Made by a program: the position numbers and the translations under genes
The notes under the pieces: generated by a model
Databases searched by the model: none
Told to the model about the DNA's origin: nothing
Seen by the model: only the letters and a program-made list of their open reading frames with translations
Source: JANQGH01 sp039177555
Lineage (GTDB): Bacteria > Pseudomonadota > Alphaproteobacteria > DSM-16000 > Inquilinaceae
Length of the DNA: 64,000 bases
NCBI GenBank assembly: GCA_039177555.1
Contig: JBCDFV010000009.1
Coordinates: 1 to 64,000 of the forward strand
Direction of reading: 5' to 3'
In this document: positions 62,901 through 64,000 of the stretch, in pieces
Layout: every line of letters starts with the position of its first letter
Position numbering within the stretch: the stretch's first letter is position 1

Positions 62901-62936
62901 GCGCCAACTACCCCCTAGCACACAGGGGTTTGGCGC
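62901..62936. other. Strong imperfect intergenic hairpin
   Basis: GCGCCAA-CTA-CCCC (62901-62914) pairs with GGGG-TTTGGCGC (62925-62936) with a small bulge and a loop of about ten bases. It lies between two minus-strand genes and lacks a U-run on either strand. It could be an mRNA processing or attenuation element for the phosphotransferase transcript. Confidence 0.4.
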
Positions 62937-63027
62937 GCTGTGACGGCTGCACTCTTCGCAGATGTCGTTATGTCCTACAGGATATCGCCTCGGGCCATGG
63001 CGGTCGCCGCAGATCAAGCCATATCAC

Positions 63028-64000
63028 TTAGCGCGGCAACGCGCTCGCCGCGTCCAGCTCGATCACGGCGGCGAAGAAGCGTTCGGCCATGACGTCGAGC
63101 AGGCGGCCGGCGCGACCCTGCGGGTCGGTGCCCGCGAGCTTCTGGAACTTGACCGGTATGGTCAGGCAGTGGAGGGCGGAGAGCCTGAAGTCGTAGAGCG
63201 CCTCGTCGAACGGGTAGCGCGCCACGCCGGCTCTTGTCAGCGCCTCATGCCACGCCCGGACGATGTCAAGCTGGTGGCCGTCGCGTTCCGGCACCGGCTC
63301 GCTGCCGCCGATCAGGCGGGCGATGTCGTAGGTCGCACTGGTCTTGTGCACCAGTTGCCAGTCGAGCATCAGCACCTCGTCGACCTCGCCCGGCGTGCCG
63401 AACATCAGATTGTCGGCACGCAGATCGCCATGCACCAGGGCGGCCGGCCGCTCCGCGATACGGCGCTCAAGCGCCTCCAAATTCTCCGCAACCGCCTCAC
63501 CGACAGCCAGCGCGCGCTTGCCGATGCGCAGCGCGAAGGCGTCGGCGAACGTCGGCCAGGCGTCCACGAACGTGTCGGTGTGAAAATGATCATGCTCCGG
63601 CGCCCAGCCGATCCCGTCGAGCGCCTCATTGTCCCAGAACACGGCGTGCACCTCGGCGATCATGCGCGCCACCGCCAAGGTCCGGTCATGGGCGATGCCG
63701 TGCACCTGATCGCCGACCGTCAGATGGCCGAGATCCTCCATCACCAGGGCGCAGGCCTTCGGCGTCTCCTCGGCGAAATAGACCTGCGCCAGGCGGATCG
63801 GCACAAGCCGCGAAACCTCCCGGTAAAACCCGACCTCGCGCTCAAACGCGCTGATCTCCGCCGCCGCCTGGCGAAAGGTCTCGTCATTTGGCTTGATCTT
63901 GGCCACCACCGAGGCCGGCCGATCCGGCGCCGGCGCCGGCGCCTCATACGTCAACGCCAGCCGCAAGGTCTGGCTAAGAAAGCCCCGGTCGTTGTTGATG
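63028..64000 (-). CDS. APH/EcKinase-like phosphotransferase, 5' truncated by window edge
   Basis: At least 323 residues of an aminoglycoside-phosphotransferase-superfamily protein. The frame is open to the window end and reads FLSQTLRLALTYEAP, where family members have a strand before the Lys in VVAKIKPND, so the gene starts beyond 64000 (the TTG at 63966 is internal). The Brenner motif is ALVHGDLRADNLMF and the Mg-binding Asp is in LMLDWQLVHK. These resemble EcKinase-like/DUF1679 kinases that phosphorylate small hydroxylated molecules (for example choline- or steroid-like) rather than antibiotic-resistance enzymes. Confidence 0.85.
   Translation of the reverse strand, partial: INNDRGFLSQTLRLALTYEAPAPAPDRPASVVAKIKPNDETFRQAAAEISAFEREVGFYREVSRLVPIRLAQVYFAEETPKACALVMEDLGHLTVGDQVHGIAHDRTLAVARMIAEVHAVFWDNEALDGIGWAPEHDHFHTDTFVDAWPTFADAFALRIGKRALAVGEAVAENLEALERRIAERPAALVHGDLRADNLMFGTPGEVDEVLMLDWQLVHKTSATYDIARLIGGSEPVPERDGHQLDIVRAWHEALTRAGVARYPFDEALYDFRLSALHCLTIPVKFQKLAGTDPQGRAGRLLDVMAERFFAAVIELDAASALPR

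Noticed and set aside
63028..64000. Aminoglycoside resistance kinase
   Set aside because: Only the superfamily motifs are present. The sequence looks like EcKinase-type small-molecule kinases, with no resistance-gene context.
1..64000. CRISPR arrays, tRNA or rRNA genes, complete insertion sequences, phage genes
   Set aside because: Looked for on both strands by eye; no regular direct-repeat/spacer array, cloverleaf, transposase or phage structural gene was recognised.

Overview
The window is high-GC DNA with dense genes, frequent GTG/TTG starts and short or overlapping operon junctions. A GTTC-N7-GTTC element matching the alphaproteobacterial LexA box, a TRAP transporter and many ABC uptake systems suggest a free-living, probably marine or soil, alphaproteobacterium. 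This is an inference: no rRNA, tRNA, CRISPR array or intact insertion sequence was recognised, so the taxon is unresolved.

Layout. 1-4341: the 3' part of a giant glycine-rich repeat protein ending in a clear terminator. 4.6-9.0 kb: a FabH-type ketosynthase, a TRAP permease pair and a secreted esterase. 9.1-15.1 kb: an RpiR regulator divergent from a four-gene set (N-formylglutamate amidohydrolase-like hydrolase, ethanolamine-type permease, glutamine-synthetase-like ligase, iron alcohol dehydrogenase) that looks like gamma-glutamylation-based amine or amino-alcohol catabolism. 15.2 kb: a small zinc-ribbon protein behind a candidate SOS box. 16.2-21.5 kb: an unusual ligase island with two ATP-grasp genes (one frameshifted, one with an in-frame stop), a MurF-like ligase with a cysteine-rich tail, a PP-loop enzyme and a cytochrome P450 remnant. 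21.9-25.1 kb: an M20 amidohydrolase and a two-gene SufC/SufBD-like set under a Fur-like palindrome.

25.2-34.3 kb holds two divergent ABC operons. One is of the ribose/sugar type with a 2-hydroxyacid dehydrogenase. The other is of the spermidine/putrescine type with an amidohydrolase. Each has a strong hairpin just after its binding-protein gene. 34.3-35.9 kb: a small ABM-domain protein and a Tat-type serine hydrolase. 35.9-43.6 kb: a seven-gene peptide-type ABC operon with an M14 deacylase and a class III aminotransferase embedded in it, which suggests import, deacylation and transamination of an N-acylated amino compound.

43.9-64.0 kb is mixed: a methyltransferase, a trans-sulfuration PLP enzyme, a GNAT acetyltransferase, a small coiled-coil protein, a very unusual kinase-fold/TolB-like/TPR fusion protein, an MFS transporter, an outer-membrane barrel, a recombination scar joining truncated HxlR-like and VOC genes, an SDR dehydrogenase, a 1206-residue extracellular-type protein with a DUF4114-like end, a PP2C-type phosphatase fused to an anti-sigma-type kinase domain, a FUSC-like membrane protein, a carboxymuconolactone decarboxylase-like protein, a DUF4336-like protein and the 3' part of an aminoglycoside-phosphotransferase-like gene.

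The least explained parts are the ligase island at 16-21.5 kb, the kinase/TolB/TPR fusion at 47-49.6 kb and the alternating module architecture of the glycine-rich protein.
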